A stretch of 64,000 nt of DNA. It comes from Mucilaginibacter gracilis. Its GTDB lineage: Bacteria > Bacteroidota > Bacteroidia > Sphingobacteriales > Sphingobacteriaceae. The stretch spans positions 1,302,001 to 1,366,000 of the forward strand of contig NZ_RBKU01000001.1 of assembly GCF_003633615.1 (NCBI RefSeq), in the 5' to 3' direction. A model generated the notes under the pieces. The model saw only the letters and a program-made list of their open reading frames with translations, searched no databases and had not been told where the DNA came from. Positions 54,079-63,236 of this stretch are shown piece after piece (the stretch's first letter is position 1; every line of letters starts with the position of its first letter). The translations under genes were made by a program, and so were the position numbers.

Positions 54079-55137
54079 ATGAAAATATTTAAACCTCTTG
54101 CCCTAGCCATTACAGGCTGCCTATCGATCAGTCAAACTTTTGCACAACAAAAAAAACAGACTTATCTAGCTGAACCGCTTATCAGATCAATCTATACCGC
54201 CGATCCATCGGCCCACGTTTTTAACGGCAAGATATACATTTACCCATCGCATGATATTGACGCGGGCATCCCCGAAAACGATAACGGCGATCATTTTGCC
54301 ATGCGCGATTATCATATTCTATCGATGGATAAAATTGGCGGCAAAGTTACCGACCATGGTGTAGCAATTGATATTGAAGATATACCGTGGGCAGGTCGCC
54401 AGCTATGGGCTCCCGATGCCGCGTATAAAAACGGCACTTACTTTTTATACTTCCCCGTAAAAGATAAAAGTGACGTGTTCCATATCGGTGTGGCTACTTC
54501 AAAAAATCCGGCAGGGCCATTTAAGGCACAACCACGACCTATACCGGGCAGCTTCAGTATCGATCCTGCTGTGTTTACCGATACGAATGGTTCGTCGTAC
54601 ATGTACTTTGGTGGCATATGGGGCGGACAACTGCAACGCTGGGCAACCGGCAAGTACGATGCCAATGGTTCAAAAACCGACTTAGGTAAAGACAATGAAC
54701 CTGCCCTAAGCTGTAAAGTGGTAAAAATGAGTAAGGATATGCTGCATTTTGACGGTAAGGTTAAAGATGTCATCATATTGGATAAACAAGGCAAGCAATT
54801 ACTGACTAAGGATCACGACCATCGCTTTTTTGAAGGCTCGTGGATGCATAAATATCACGGCAAGTACTACTTTTCGTACTCAACAGGTGATACTCATTAT
54901 TTGGAATATGCCATTGGCGACAAGCCATTTGGCCCGTTTGTATACCAGGGCATATTTATGAAACCCGTACAAGGCTGGACAACCCACCACTCTATTGTTG
55001 AGTTTAAAGGTAAGTGGTATATTTTCTATCATGATACCGAACTATCTGGCAAAACTCACCTGCGTAATATTAAAGTAACCGAGCTGCATCACAATGCCGA
55101 TGGCAGTATCGCTATGATTGACCCGTTTAAAAAGTAA
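54079..55137 (+). CDS. GH43 beta-xylosidase (subfamily 1-like)
   Basis: A 352-residue secreted or periplasmic GH43 enzyme, a five-bladed propeller without an extra C-terminal module. The signal peptide ends QTFAQ. The catalytic base Asp is in IYTADPSAHVFNGKIYIYPSHD, the pKa-modulating Asp in SFSIDPAVFTD, and the acid Glu in FFEGSWMHKYHGKYYFSYS. The DYHILSMDKIGG and WAGRQLWAPDAAYKNG stretches are typical of the xylosidase-like subfamily. It would release xylose from xylo-oligosaccharides. It opens a plus-strand operon with two esterase/deacetylase genes, 20 bp before the next. Confidence 0.9.
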   Translation: MKIFKPLALAITGCLSISQTFAQQKKQTYLAEPLIRSIYTADPSAHVFNGKIYIYPSHDIDAGIPENDNGDHFAMRDYHILSMDKIGGKVTDHGVAIDIEDIPWAGRQLWAPDAAYKNGTYFLYFPVKDKSDVFHIGVATSKNPAGPFKAQPRPIPGSFSIDPAVFTDTNGSSYMYFGGIWGGQLQRWATGKYDANGSKTDLGKDNEPALSCKVVKMSKDMLHFDGKVKDVIILDKQGKQLLTKDHDHRFFEGSWMHKYHGKYYFSYSTGDTHYLEYAIGDKPFGPFVYQGIFMKPVQGWTTHHSIVEFKGKWYIFYHDTELSGKTHLRNIKVTELHHNADGSIAMIDPFKK

Positions 55138-55157
55138 ATAAGATAAATAGCTTTAGT

Positions 55158-57092
55158 ATGAGATCACTAACCACGCTGCTGACAGGCATTTTACTGCTTT
55201 TATTTACCACTATAAACGCGCAAATACGCCTGCCTTACCTGGTTAGCGATGGTATGGTGCTGCAACGCGATAGCAAAGTAAACATTTGGGGCTGGGCAGC
55301 GCCTGCCGAAAAGGTAAGCATCGCCTTTAATGGCAAAACCTACAAAACCACTACAGGGGTCGACGGTAAATGGATCTATGCCTTACCGGCGATGAAAACC
55401 GGAGGCCCGTATACTATGGATATCAGCGGAAGCAACCGCGTTACTCTCCATAATATTTTAGTTGGCGATGTCTGGTTTTGCTCAGGTCAATCGAACATGG
55501 TGGTCAAGGTGGAGCGTGTTAAAGAAAAATATCCTGACGAGATTGCCTCGGCAAATTACCCGCAGATCCGTAATTTTCTCATCCCGACAGCGTCTGATGT
55601 TTCCAAGATCCACAACGATCTCCCTCCCGGCAAATGGATGGAAGCTAGTCCCAAAAACGTGGGCGATTTTGGTGCAGTAAGCTGGTTTTTTGCTAAACAC
55701 CTATACCTCAAATATCATGTGCCGATTGGTATTATCAACTCGAGTGTAGGCGGCACACCTATACAGGCATGGATAAGCGCCGAAGGTATTAAACAAATCC
55801 CACAATATGCAAAGCGGTTGGAGCAGTTTCAGGATACAGCTTATCTTAACAAGATAATGAAACCGATGCGTCCTACACCAAAACCATTTAAACAATTAGA
55901 TAAAGGCCTTAACGGCGATATAAAATGGTTCGACGTTAATTATGTACCGAAAGACTGGCACCACTTCTGGTTGCCGGGCTACTGGGCAGACCAGGGCATT
56001 AAAGGTTTAAATGGCGTGGTGTGGTTCCGTAAAGAAATAGAGGTACCAGCAGGTATGACGGGCCAACCGGCTAAATTGTTGATGGGCCGTATTGTTGATG
56101 CCGATCAGGTTTATGTGAATGGCGTATTGGTTGGCAATACCACTTACCAGTACCCCCCTCGTCGTTATACGATCCCGGCAAACCTTTTAAAAGCCGGTAA
56201 AAATATTATTGTGGTACGCATAACCAATACCATCGGGAAAGGTGGCTTTGTGCCTGATAAGCCGTATAACCTTATAGTAGACGATCAAAAAATTGACCTC
56301 CGGGGCGATTGTCAATATAAAGTTGGTCAAGCCTATGCGCCGGGTGATATCCCTTTTGGTGGCGGATTTTCGGCACAAAACGAACCGACAGGTTTATACA
56401 ATACCATGGTGGCACCGGCCATTAATTATACCATAAAAGGTTTTGTTTGGTACCAGGGCGAGGCGAATACCGGCAGGGCTGCTGAATACAATCAATTACT
56501 GCCGGCGTTAATTGCCGACTGGCGCGCCAAATGGAACGAGGGTACATTACCTTTTTTATATGCGCAGTTACCCAACTTTATGGAAGTACAATACTTACCA
56601 TCCGAAAGCCAGTGGGCCGAGTTACGCGAAGCAGAATTAAATTCGCTATCGGTGCCCAATACGGGCATGGCTGTTGCCATCGACGCCGGCGAATGGAACG
56701 ATATACACCCCCTAAGTAAAAAACCAATAGGCGAACGCCTGGCGCTTGCAGCAGAGAAGCTGGCCTATGGCGACAATAACATCGTAGCATCCGGGCCAAT
56801 TTATCAATCGGCAAAAGTAGAAGGCGGTAAGATCACCATCACTTTTAGCAACATCGGCGGCGGTTTAATAGCCAAAGGCGGTGGCGAACTCAATCAGTTT
56901 GCTATTGCCGGTGCGGATAAAAAGTTTGTTTGGGCAAAAGCGGTTATTGATGGCGACAAGGTCATCGTATCCAACCCGGATGTAACAAATCCAATGTACG
57001 TGCGCTACGCCTGGGCCGATAACCCGGATGGTGCCAATTTATACAACAAGGAAGATTTACCGGCGTCGCCGTTCAGAACCGACGGTAAATAA
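55158..57092 (+). CDS. SASA-type acetylesterase (CE20-like) with inserted jelly-roll domain
   Basis: A 644-residue exported esterase with signal peptide ending TTINAQ. The SGNH fold begins with LVSDGMVLQRDSKVNIWGWA and LVGDVWFCSGQSNM, whose Ser is the nucleophile. It continues in PIGIINSSVGGTPIQAWIS and KGFVWYQGEANTGRAAEYN. The Asp/His pair lies in EWNDIHPLSKKPIGERL. A galactose-binding-like jelly roll is inserted at about residues 260-370, with WFRKEIEVPAGM and VDADQVYVNGVLVGNTTY. This domain order is known from sialate O-acetylesterase-like proteins and from CE20 xylan/xyloglucan acetylesterases. In this xylan locus it most likely removes acetyl groups from xylo-oligosaccharides. Confidence 0.88.
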   Translation: MRSLTTLLTGILLLLFTTINAQIRLPYLVSDGMVLQRDSKVNIWGWAAPAEKVSIAFNGKTYKTTTGVDGKWIYALPAMKTGGPYTMDISGSNRVTLHNILVGDVWFCSGQSNMVVKVERVKEKYPDEIASANYPQIRNFLIPTASDVSKIHNDLPPGKWMEASPKNVGDFGAVSWFFAKHLYLKYHVPIGIINSSVGGTPIQAWISAEGIKQIPQYAKRLEQFQDTAYLNKIMKPMRPTPKPFKQLDKGLNGDIKWFDVNYVPKDWHHFWLPGYWADQGIKGLNGVVWFRKEIEVPAGMTGQPAKLLMGRIVDADQVYVNGVLVGNTTYQYPPRRYTIPANLLKAGKNIIVVRITNTIGKGGFVPDKPYNLIVDDQKIDLRGDCQYKVGQAYAPGDIPFGGGFSAQNEPTGLYNTMVAPAINYTIKGFVWYQGEANTGRAAEYNQLLPALIADWRAKWNEGTLPFLYAQLPNFMEVQYLPSESQWAELREAELNSLSVPNTGMAVAIDAGEWNDIHPLSKKPIGERLALAAEKLAYGDNNIVASGPIYQSAKVEGGKITITFSNIGGGLIAKGGGELNQFAIAGADKKFVWAKAVIDGDKVIVSNPDVTNPMYVRYAWADNPDGANLYNKEDLPASPFRTDGK

Positions 57093-57122
57093 ATATCTTA
57101 GCAAAACCTAAATTACCCGTTT

Positions 57123-57926
57123 ATGAAAAAGATATCCATTGGCCTGTTGGCTTCAGCTTTGATGCTCACCAATATATCGGCAATACCACAACAAGGCATT
57201 AAGGTTTGGAACAACAAGCAATGCGCGGTGGTGTTAACTTACGATGATGCCGTGGATATCGATCTGGACAATGTTATCCCTGCGCTCGATTCGGTAAAGC
57301 TGAAGGGTACTTTTTATATCATCGGTTCATCGCCTACAGTGAACAACCGGCTTGATCAGTGGCGGGCAGCAGCTAAAAATGGTCATGAGTTAGGTAATCA
57401 TGCCTTGTTTCATCCCTGCGATGGTAGCCAGCCGGGCCGCAGCTGGGTATCGCCCGATCACGATCTGAGTAAGTATACCATTGGCCGCGCGGTTGACGAG
57501 ATACGAGCCAACAACATTTTATTAAAAGCTATTGATGGAAAGACCGATCGCACGTTTGCCTACCCTTGCGGGGATTTAAAAATTGGCGGTGTAGATTTCT
57601 ATACTGCCCTGCGAAAAGATTTTGCTGGAGCGCGCGGTGTAACCGGCGGCTTACAAACCGCGGCACAGGTAGACCTGGATAATATTGATTCGTACATGAT
57701 CCAAAACCAGCCGGCAGATTATATGATCAACCTGGTCAAAAAAGCGCAGGAAACACATACGCTACTGGTATTTCTTTTTCATGGCATTGGCGGTGGCCAT
57801 AGTATTAACGAAGATCGTAGCGAACACACTAAACTACTACGTTACCTTAAAGCTCACGAAAGCGACATCTGGGTAGCGCCCATGATTGATGTGGCTAAGG
57901 ACATCAACGCAGAGCAGGGAAAGTAA
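57123..57926 (+). CDS. Polysaccharide deacetylase (CE4, NodB-like)
   Basis: A 267-residue exported protein with a short signal peptide (MKKISIGLLASALMLTNISA). The NodB fold is shown by motif 1, CAVVLTYDDAVDIDL, whose Asp pair includes the metal ligand. Motif 2, NGHELGNHALFHPCDG, carries the metal-binding histidines. Later come the FAYPCGD stretch and the LVFLFHGIGGGHSI end motif. CE4 enzymes remove N- or O-acetyl groups using a divalent metal; some are acetylxylan esterases. Beside GH43 and the CE20-like gene (30 bp upstream), acetylxylan deacetylation is the best guess. It is the last plus-strand gene before the convergent GH115. Confidence 0.9.
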   Translation: MKKISIGLLASALMLTNISAIPQQGIKVWNNKQCAVVLTYDDAVDIDLDNVIPALDSVKLKGTFYIIGSSPTVNNRLDQWRAAAKNGHELGNHALFHPCDGSQPGRSWVSPDHDLSKYTIGRAVDEIRANNILLKAIDGKTDRTFAYPCGDLKIGGVDFYTALRKDFAGARGVTGGLQTAAQVDLDNIDSYMIQNQPADYMINLVKKAQETHTLLVFLFHGIGGGHSINEDRSEHTKLLRYLKAHESDIWVAPMIDVAKDINAEQGK

Positions 57927-57951
57927 CTCTTTAATTATTTGTCAATAGCTT

Positions 57952-58036
57952 GGGCGTTTCCCTGCGGGCCGCGCTTTCCGCTCATACGCCTACAGGCCTT
58001 AGTCACGGGACGGTATCCGCTGCAATCGCTAACGCT
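57952..58036. repeat. GC-rich intergenic repeat-like element with GCGTT/AACGC ends
   Basis: An 85-bp segment between convergent genes, from GGGCGTTTCCC through GGCCGCGCTTTCCGC and TATCCGCTGCAATC to GCTAACGCTT. Its ends are short inverted repeats (GCGTT with AACGC), and it is clearly more GC-rich than nearby intergenic DNA. GCGCTTTCCG recurs at about 58069-58078, and AGCTTGG occurs on both sides (about 57948 and 58091). From memory, similar GCGTTxCC-to-CTAACGC elements recur in Sphingobacteriia and Flavobacteriia genomes. Only this one copy is in the window, so dispersal cannot be shown here. Confidence 0.5.
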
Positions 58037-58058
58037 TTATTTCTCATCCGTCAGCCTT

Positions 58059-60899
58059 CTACAACCTCGCGCTTTCCGGCGGGCCTAAATAGCTTGGTTT
58101 TAATCCGCCGCAATCAAGCACCAATTTCTGCAATACCACGCCAAGACTGATCATCCAATATTTAATGGTATGTACGCCAGGTTTTGCAACGGTATGTGTC
58201 GACGTTAAAATGTTAACGTTATCGCTTACGTGTTTACCCCAGGCCTTTTGTGAATTATCGCCTTGCAGGTTCATCACCTGTGGCTCTTCACCGTCAATCG
58301 AAACGGCAAACTTTAAGCCGCCCAGGTTATTAAAATCGAGCGAGGGTGATACATAGGTCATCAGTTTAAATTCACCGCTCTTGCTCAGGTTAACCTGATA
58401 TTCCAGATGGGGCGTCGCGCCACTTAATGTTTGTACAGCTATAACAACCGGGAATGTTGTTACAGCCGATAAAGTACGGCCGTGATCGGGCAAAATACCC
58501 CATTTGATACCCTCGGCATTTACCGCTTTGGTATAATGCACAGCCTCTATTGAAACATATCCGTTGGTCTCCGCAAAACCTTTAATGTTTGCAGGCTGGT
58601 TATTTATCCAAACCTTAACCGCAACCTCTTTGCCGCTTGGTCCTTTAATGGCGATGGGATATTCGTGATTACCCTTTGGCGCTTTCTGCCAATCGACGCT
58701 CACCATTAGGCGTTTTTGCTGGCCGACTTTATCGGCCACATTGGTGATATTGATAAACGGTTCGGCTTGAATAGTGTACGTAAATGCGGCTTTGCCTTTG
58801 TTAAATATCTCGATGTAACGGTTGCCTTTATCTATCGAATTAAATGCAGGCAAAGTATTACTACCAGCCTCATCCGATCCTTCAACCGCTACGCCCATAT
58901 CAGCAGCTTCGGGCAGATCGATTTGTTTAACCTCGGGCATTTTGTTAACCAGCGGCTGCTGCCAGTAAGTATAACCAATATGTGTTTGATCCATCATATG
59001 ATCCCATTTACCATTAGCCAGAGTATGATTATAGTAATCGGATATCTCGGCATCTTTGGCGTACAAAGCTTTTACTTCGTTAGCCGTTTCGTTGGTCGCT
59101 GCCCTGCCCTGTTGAGCATATAGCTTGTTTTTGGCAACCGTAAAATACAGCTGATTTAAGTTGGCGCATGCCTTTACTGGATGTAATACCAATTCAAAGT
59201 AAGCGTCTTTATATTCCGACGGTAGTTTTTTCCAAAGCTGCTCAGCTTCGGTTGCCAGGTTATTATAGTCGGCTGCTACGGTTTCAAACTCCCGGTAATT
59301 TGTTATGCTATAGGTATTCTCATTCAGCAGCTCGGGTTTGCGCCTACCGTTGTATTTGGTATATTTTGATAGGATATTGGCAATTTGTACTGCATGCGTT
59401 TTAGCAAATTGTTGCGCTGCCCATTCTTCGGTATATTTTTGTAAACCGTTTGCGGGGATCTTACTCGGGTTCCAGGCATAATCCAAAAAGAACGATATCG
59501 GGAATTCCATTGGTTTGATGTCACCCACGTTCACTATCCAAACCTGGTTGGCACCATACTCATAAGCCAGGTGCATTTGCTCCCATGTTTTTGATATTGG
59601 ATTGGTGTTTAACCACTTGTAATTTCGCGGATCGCCCACGTAATCAAAGTGATAATAAATACCGTAACCGCCTGCCCGTTTAGGTTCTCCCAGTTTAGGC
59701 AGTTTGCGGTTATTACCCCAATTATCATCGCACAATAACAAAGTAACATCATCAGGTACGCGCAAGCCTTTATCGTAATAATCCTGCACTTCTTTATATA
59801 GCGCCCACATTTGCGGCGTTTTTGATGCGTCCTTGCCCGTAACGTCGGCTATAATTTGGCGTTGATCTTTTACTATTTTCTCCAGCAAAGCCACGTTGCT
59901 GCCTTCGGTCATGGCCATATCGCCATCGCCGCGCATGCCTACGGTAACCAGGGTTTCTTTGCTGCCCATGTTTTCGATGCCTTTTTTCCAGAAGGCTTTC
60001 AGTACATCGGCATTTTTTTCATAATCCCATATCCCGTTGCCATAACGTTTCCATTCCTGCTGTGCCCTGTCCATAGGCTCATGGTGCGATGTGCCCATCA
60101 CAATACCATATTCATCGGCCAAAACCGGGTTCGATTTATCATCATCGTTAAAAGCATTGTTCCACATTGCCGGCCACAGGTAGTTGCCTTTCAGGCGAAG
60201 GATCAGCTCAAATACTTTTTCGTAAGCCAAATGGTTAACCCCGCCAAATTTCTCTTTCGTCCATCCCGAAAAGGCAGGCGCCTCATCGTTAATAAATATA
60301 CCGCGGTATTTTACAGCCGGGGTGCCTTGTGTATGCCTGCCGGGCAGCACATATAGGTTAGCCTGTTTTTTAACCGGCACATCGGCCCACCAGTACCAGG
60401 GCGATACGCCGATTTGTGCCGAAAGATCGTAAATGCCATATATCGTTCCGCGTTTATCGCTCCCGGCAATTACCAGCGCAGTGCTCACACCGGGCATAGG
60501 TTTTTTTACGGTTTGCAGGATAAAGTTTTCCCATTTACCTGCGATTCCGGAAACATCCAGCTTATGCGATTTAATCAATCCGTCGATCAATGTGCTTTTA
60601 CCAATAGTGCCTATCAACACAACTTGTTTTTCGGGCATTTCGTTATTGGTAAACAGTTGAGGTCTATTCCCTGTAACTGAAGTAATATCTGTTTGCAGGT
60701 CTTTCATCGCTCTTATCACTCCCGGATAATCGTCGTTGCCGCCATAGATGGCTGCAGGTTTACCCGCAACGGATAGGGCAAAACTACCTGGCGTACTTTG
60801 TGCAGATACGTATTTGGGTTCGTCGCCAGCATTGGCTGTAAACCGGCTGATGGTTGATACCACCACTATCAATAAAACACGAACGATATATGTCTTCAT
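58059..60899 (-). CDS. GH115 alpha-glucuronidase (xylan-active)
   Basis: A 946-residue exported GH115 enzyme, full length for the family. The signal peptide ends RFTANA. Family features are KPAAIYGGNDDYPGVIRAM, KRGTIYGIYDLSAQIGVSPW, FINDEAPAFSGWTKEKFGGV, NYLWPAMWNNAFNDDDK, MGTSHHEPMDRAQQEW, TLLLCDDNWGNNRKLP, YYHFDYVGDPRNYKWLNT and QVWIVNVGDIKPME. A C-terminal beta-domain ends GGLKPSYLGPPES. It removes (4-O-methyl-)glucuronic acid side groups from glucuronoxylan, including internal positions. The gene lies 14 bp after GH10 on the same strand and is convergent with CE4. The last codons border a GC-rich repeat. Confidence 0.95.
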   Translation of the reverse strand: MKTYIVRVLLIVVVSTISRFTANAGDEPKYVSAQSTPGSFALSVAGKPAAIYGGNDDYPGVIRAMKDLQTDITSVTGNRPQLFTNNEMPEKQVVLIGTIGKSTLIDGLIKSHKLDVSGIAGKWENFILQTVKKPMPGVSTALVIAGSDKRGTIYGIYDLSAQIGVSPWYWWADVPVKKQANLYVLPGRHTQGTPAVKYRGIFINDEAPAFSGWTKEKFGGVNHLAYEKVFELILRLKGNYLWPAMWNNAFNDDDKSNPVLADEYGIVMGTSHHEPMDRAQQEWKRYGNGIWDYEKNADVLKAFWKKGIENMGSKETLVTVGMRGDGDMAMTEGSNVALLEKIVKDQRQIIADVTGKDASKTPQMWALYKEVQDYYDKGLRVPDDVTLLLCDDNWGNNRKLPKLGEPKRAGGYGIYYHFDYVGDPRNYKWLNTNPISKTWEQMHLAYEYGANQVWIVNVGDIKPMEFPISFFLDYAWNPSKIPANGLQKYTEEWAAQQFAKTHAVQIANILSKYTKYNGRRKPELLNENTYSITNYREFETVAADYNNLATEAEQLWKKLPSEYKDAYFELVLHPVKACANLNQLYFTVAKNKLYAQQGRAATNETANEVKALYAKDAEISDYYNHTLANGKWDHMMDQTHIGYTYWQQPLVNKMPEVKQIDLPEAADMGVAVEGSDEAGSNTLPAFNSIDKGNRYIEIFNKGKAAFTYTIQAEPFINITNVADKVGQQKRLMVSVDWQKAPKGNHEYPIAIKGPSGKEVAVKVWINNQPANIKGFAETNGYVSIEAVHYTKAVNAEGIKWGILPDHGRTLSAVTTFPVVIAVQTLSGATPHLEYQVNLSKSGEFKLMTYVSPSLDFNNLGGLKFAVSIDGEEPQVMNLQGDNSQKAWGKHVSDNVNILTSTHTVAKPGVHTIKYWMISLGVVLQKLVLDCGGLKPSYLGPPESARL

Positions 60900-60913
60900 A
60901 GGTTAGCTTTATT

Positions 60914-61999
60914 CTATTTAAAATCTACAACGCTCCAGTAAGCTTTTTTAGGTTGCTGGTTTTGATCGAATAATAGTGGATAATTCTTTCTGCCTTTTAC
61001 AGGATATTCGTCAAGCCAGGTATACTGATCGCATACGTTCCAAAAAGTAACGCCGGTGATCACCTTTTTGTACTCGCGGAATATTTTAAACACCTCGGTA
61101 TATTTTTCCAGTTGCTTTTGCTCTAGCTCCGGCGTAAGCTTATCCGATTCGCCTGGCTTTAGCTGCCGCGGATTTTTCTCCCAGGGGTATATCGACACAT
61201 CCAGTTCGGTAACCTGAACCTTTAATCCTAAGGACGAAAATTTTTCGATAGTGGCACGCAGATCCTGAGCCGATGGTTCGTAAACCGACCAATGAGCCTG
61301 TATGCCTACGCCATTAACGGGCACTCCCCTGTCAACAAGCATTTTGAGCAATTTATAAACCCGGTCGCGCTTTTGCGGGCGCTCGGTATTATAATCATTA
61401 TAAAACAACTGCGCTTTGGGGTCGGCTTCGTGGGCATATTCAAAAGCTTTGATAATAAAATCGTCGCCGCATATCTGGTACCATAACGAGTTACGCAAAA
61501 ATTTGGTGCTGTCGTCGTCAATGGCTTCGTTCACTACGTCCCAGGCATAGATCTTTCCTTTGTAGCGGTTCACAACGGTATTGATATGATCGTGTAAGCG
61601 CTTTAATAAAACAGCCTTAGTAACCCGGCCACCTACCGAATCTTTAAACAACCAGTAAGGTGTTTGCTCGTGCCAGCATAAATTATGGCCGCGAACCCGC
61701 AGGCTATGCGCCTGTGCAAAGTTGACGATCGAATCTGCATCGCGCCAGTTATACCTGTTCTCCTGAGGATGGATCGGCCCCATTTTCATGGCGTTCTCAG
61801 GCGTAAGGCTGTTAAATTGTGAGATGACAAGGTTGACATTAGCGCCATTTAGCGTATTTACTGCTACCGCTCCCCCGATAGGGAAATAGTTTTTATAATA
61901 ATCTTTTAACCCCTTTACAGTGGGGGTGTTTTTTTGCGCTTTCGCAGATGTCACAATAAGTGCTGCAATTAAAAACAGCTTCAGGTTTTTGTTATACAT
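60914..61999 (-). CDS. GH10 endo-1,4-beta-xylanase
   Basis: A 361-residue single-domain GH10 xylanase with signal peptide ending SAKAQ. The fold's markers are SLTPENAMKMGPIHP, VRGHNLCWHEQTPYWLF, the acid/base Glu in YAWDVVNEAIDDDST, FYNDYNTERPQKRDRVY, VNGVGIQAHWSVYEPS, the nucleophile Glu in VQVTELDVSIYPW and TFWNVCDQYTWLDEYP. No binding module is fused, consistent with a cell-associated or periplasmic enzyme working with SusCD. It lies 26 bp after the uxuA remnant and 14 bp before GH115 on minus. Confidence 0.96.
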   Translation of the reverse strand: MYNKNLKLFLIAALIVTSAKAQKNTPTVKGLKDYYKNYFPIGGAVAVNTLNGANVNLVISQFNSLTPENAMKMGPIHPQENRYNWRDADSIVNFAQAHSLRVRGHNLCWHEQTPYWLFKDSVGGRVTKAVLLKRLHDHINTVVNRYKGKIYAWDVVNEAIDDDSTKFLRNSLWYQICGDDFIIKAFEYAHEADPKAQLFYNDYNTERPQKRDRVYKLLKMLVDRGVPVNGVGIQAHWSVYEPSAQDLRATIEKFSSLGLKVQVTELDVSIYPWEKNPRQLKPGESDKLTPELEQKQLEKYTEVFKIFREYKKVITGVTFWNVCDQYTWLDEYPVKGRKNYPLLFDQNQQPKKAYWSVVDFK

Positions 62000-62025
62000 A
62001 TAAGAAGATTTTTAAATCAGACAGT

Positions 62026-63219
62026 TTATTCTTGATAAAGCGTGTACTTAATACCCATTTCTAAACCTCGCATTTCGGCAAGGCCTTTCAAACGGCCAAT
62101 GGCCGAATACCCGGGATAAGTATCGTAATTAAAATCATCCAATATTTTGTGGCCATGGTCCGGGCGCATCGGTATCGCTACATCATCCCTGGCGACATCA
62201 AACCGTTTCTTTTGTTCTACAACAATGTTCTTCATTACGTTATATATATCTGTGCTTCACCTAAATGGTCAGCTTCGTAAAAACCGCCATCGGGCTCACG
62301 CTGTACATTGCGCAGGTGAATAAAGTGGATGTTCTCCCCTAGCCGGCTCACAATACCAGGCAAATCATTATCCGCACGGGCACCTAACGATCCGGTGCAT
62401 AATGTTATCCCGTTTGATGGTGAAGGGCAATAATTAAGCAGATCGCTAAGGTCCTGCTCAGTCGATACTACACGGGGCAAACCCAAAATAGGGAAAGGCG
62501 GATCATCAGGATGAATACACATTTTAATACCTGCCTTCTCTGCTTCAGGTACAATAGCCTGTAAAAAATCAGCCAAGTTCTGTTTCAGCTTAGCGGCATT
62601 GGTTTCGGCGTAACGCGCCAAATGTTCCTTAAATTCGGCGATAGTAAATACTTCATCCATACATGGTAACCGGCCATAATAGTATTGGTGAGATAGTTTT
62701 TTCGTCAGCAGTAATGCTTTCCAAAAAAGCCCTGGCCTCATGCTTTTGCTGTGTTGTAAAATCGTTTTCGGCACCTTCACGCTTTAAAATATAAAGATCA
62801 AAAGCGGCAACCGCCGGGGCATGATAACGCAGCGCCGAAGCATTATTTGTCAACCTGTAATCAAGGTTGGTGCGTGACCAATCCAGCACGGGCATAAAAT
62901 TATAGCAAACGGTTTTCAAACCGGCTTTACCCAAATTTTTTAAGCTGTTAATGTATTTTGCCAGATATTCATCGCGTTCAATACTCGCAGTTTTTTTGCT
63001 TTCGTGGATATTTAAGCTCTCCACTACCGACCAGCTTAAGCCCGCTTTGGCGATAGTTCGCTTGCGCAGATCGATCTCTTCTATGCCCCACACCTCACCT
63101 GCAGGTATATGATGCAGAGCCGTTACAATACCCGTCGCGCCCGTTTGCCGGATGTCCGCCGATAAGACTGGATCGTTAGGACCGAACCAGCGAAAGGTTT
63201 GTTCTAAATTGCTGAACAT
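62026..63219 (-). pseudogene. uxuA: Mannonate dehydratase gene, broken by two frameshifts
   Basis: Three successive minus-strand frames together give a UxuA of about 398 residues. Frame one (63219 to about 62700) has FRWFGPNDPVLSADIRQTGA and PAGEVWGIEEI. Frame two (about 62697 to 62255) has CMDEVFTIAEFKEHL, MCIHPDDPPFPILGLPRVV and EADHLG. Frame three (about 62255 to 62026) has DIYNVMKNIV, RPDHGHKILDD and GYSAIGRLKGLAEMRGLEMG. The first shift fits one extra base in a run of six (T6 on plus, 62697-62702). The second fits loss of one base near 62255. UxuA dehydrates D-mannonate in glucuronate breakdown, the expected fate of the acid released by GH115. Both are single-base changes, so sequencing error is a real alternative to true decay. 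Confidence 0.85.
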
Positions 63220-63236
63220 AGTTAGTTATTTAGATC

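Noticed and set aside
57950-58150. 66-residue plus-strand open frame
   Set aside because: Falls on the GC-rich repeat-like element and the antisense of the GH115 end.
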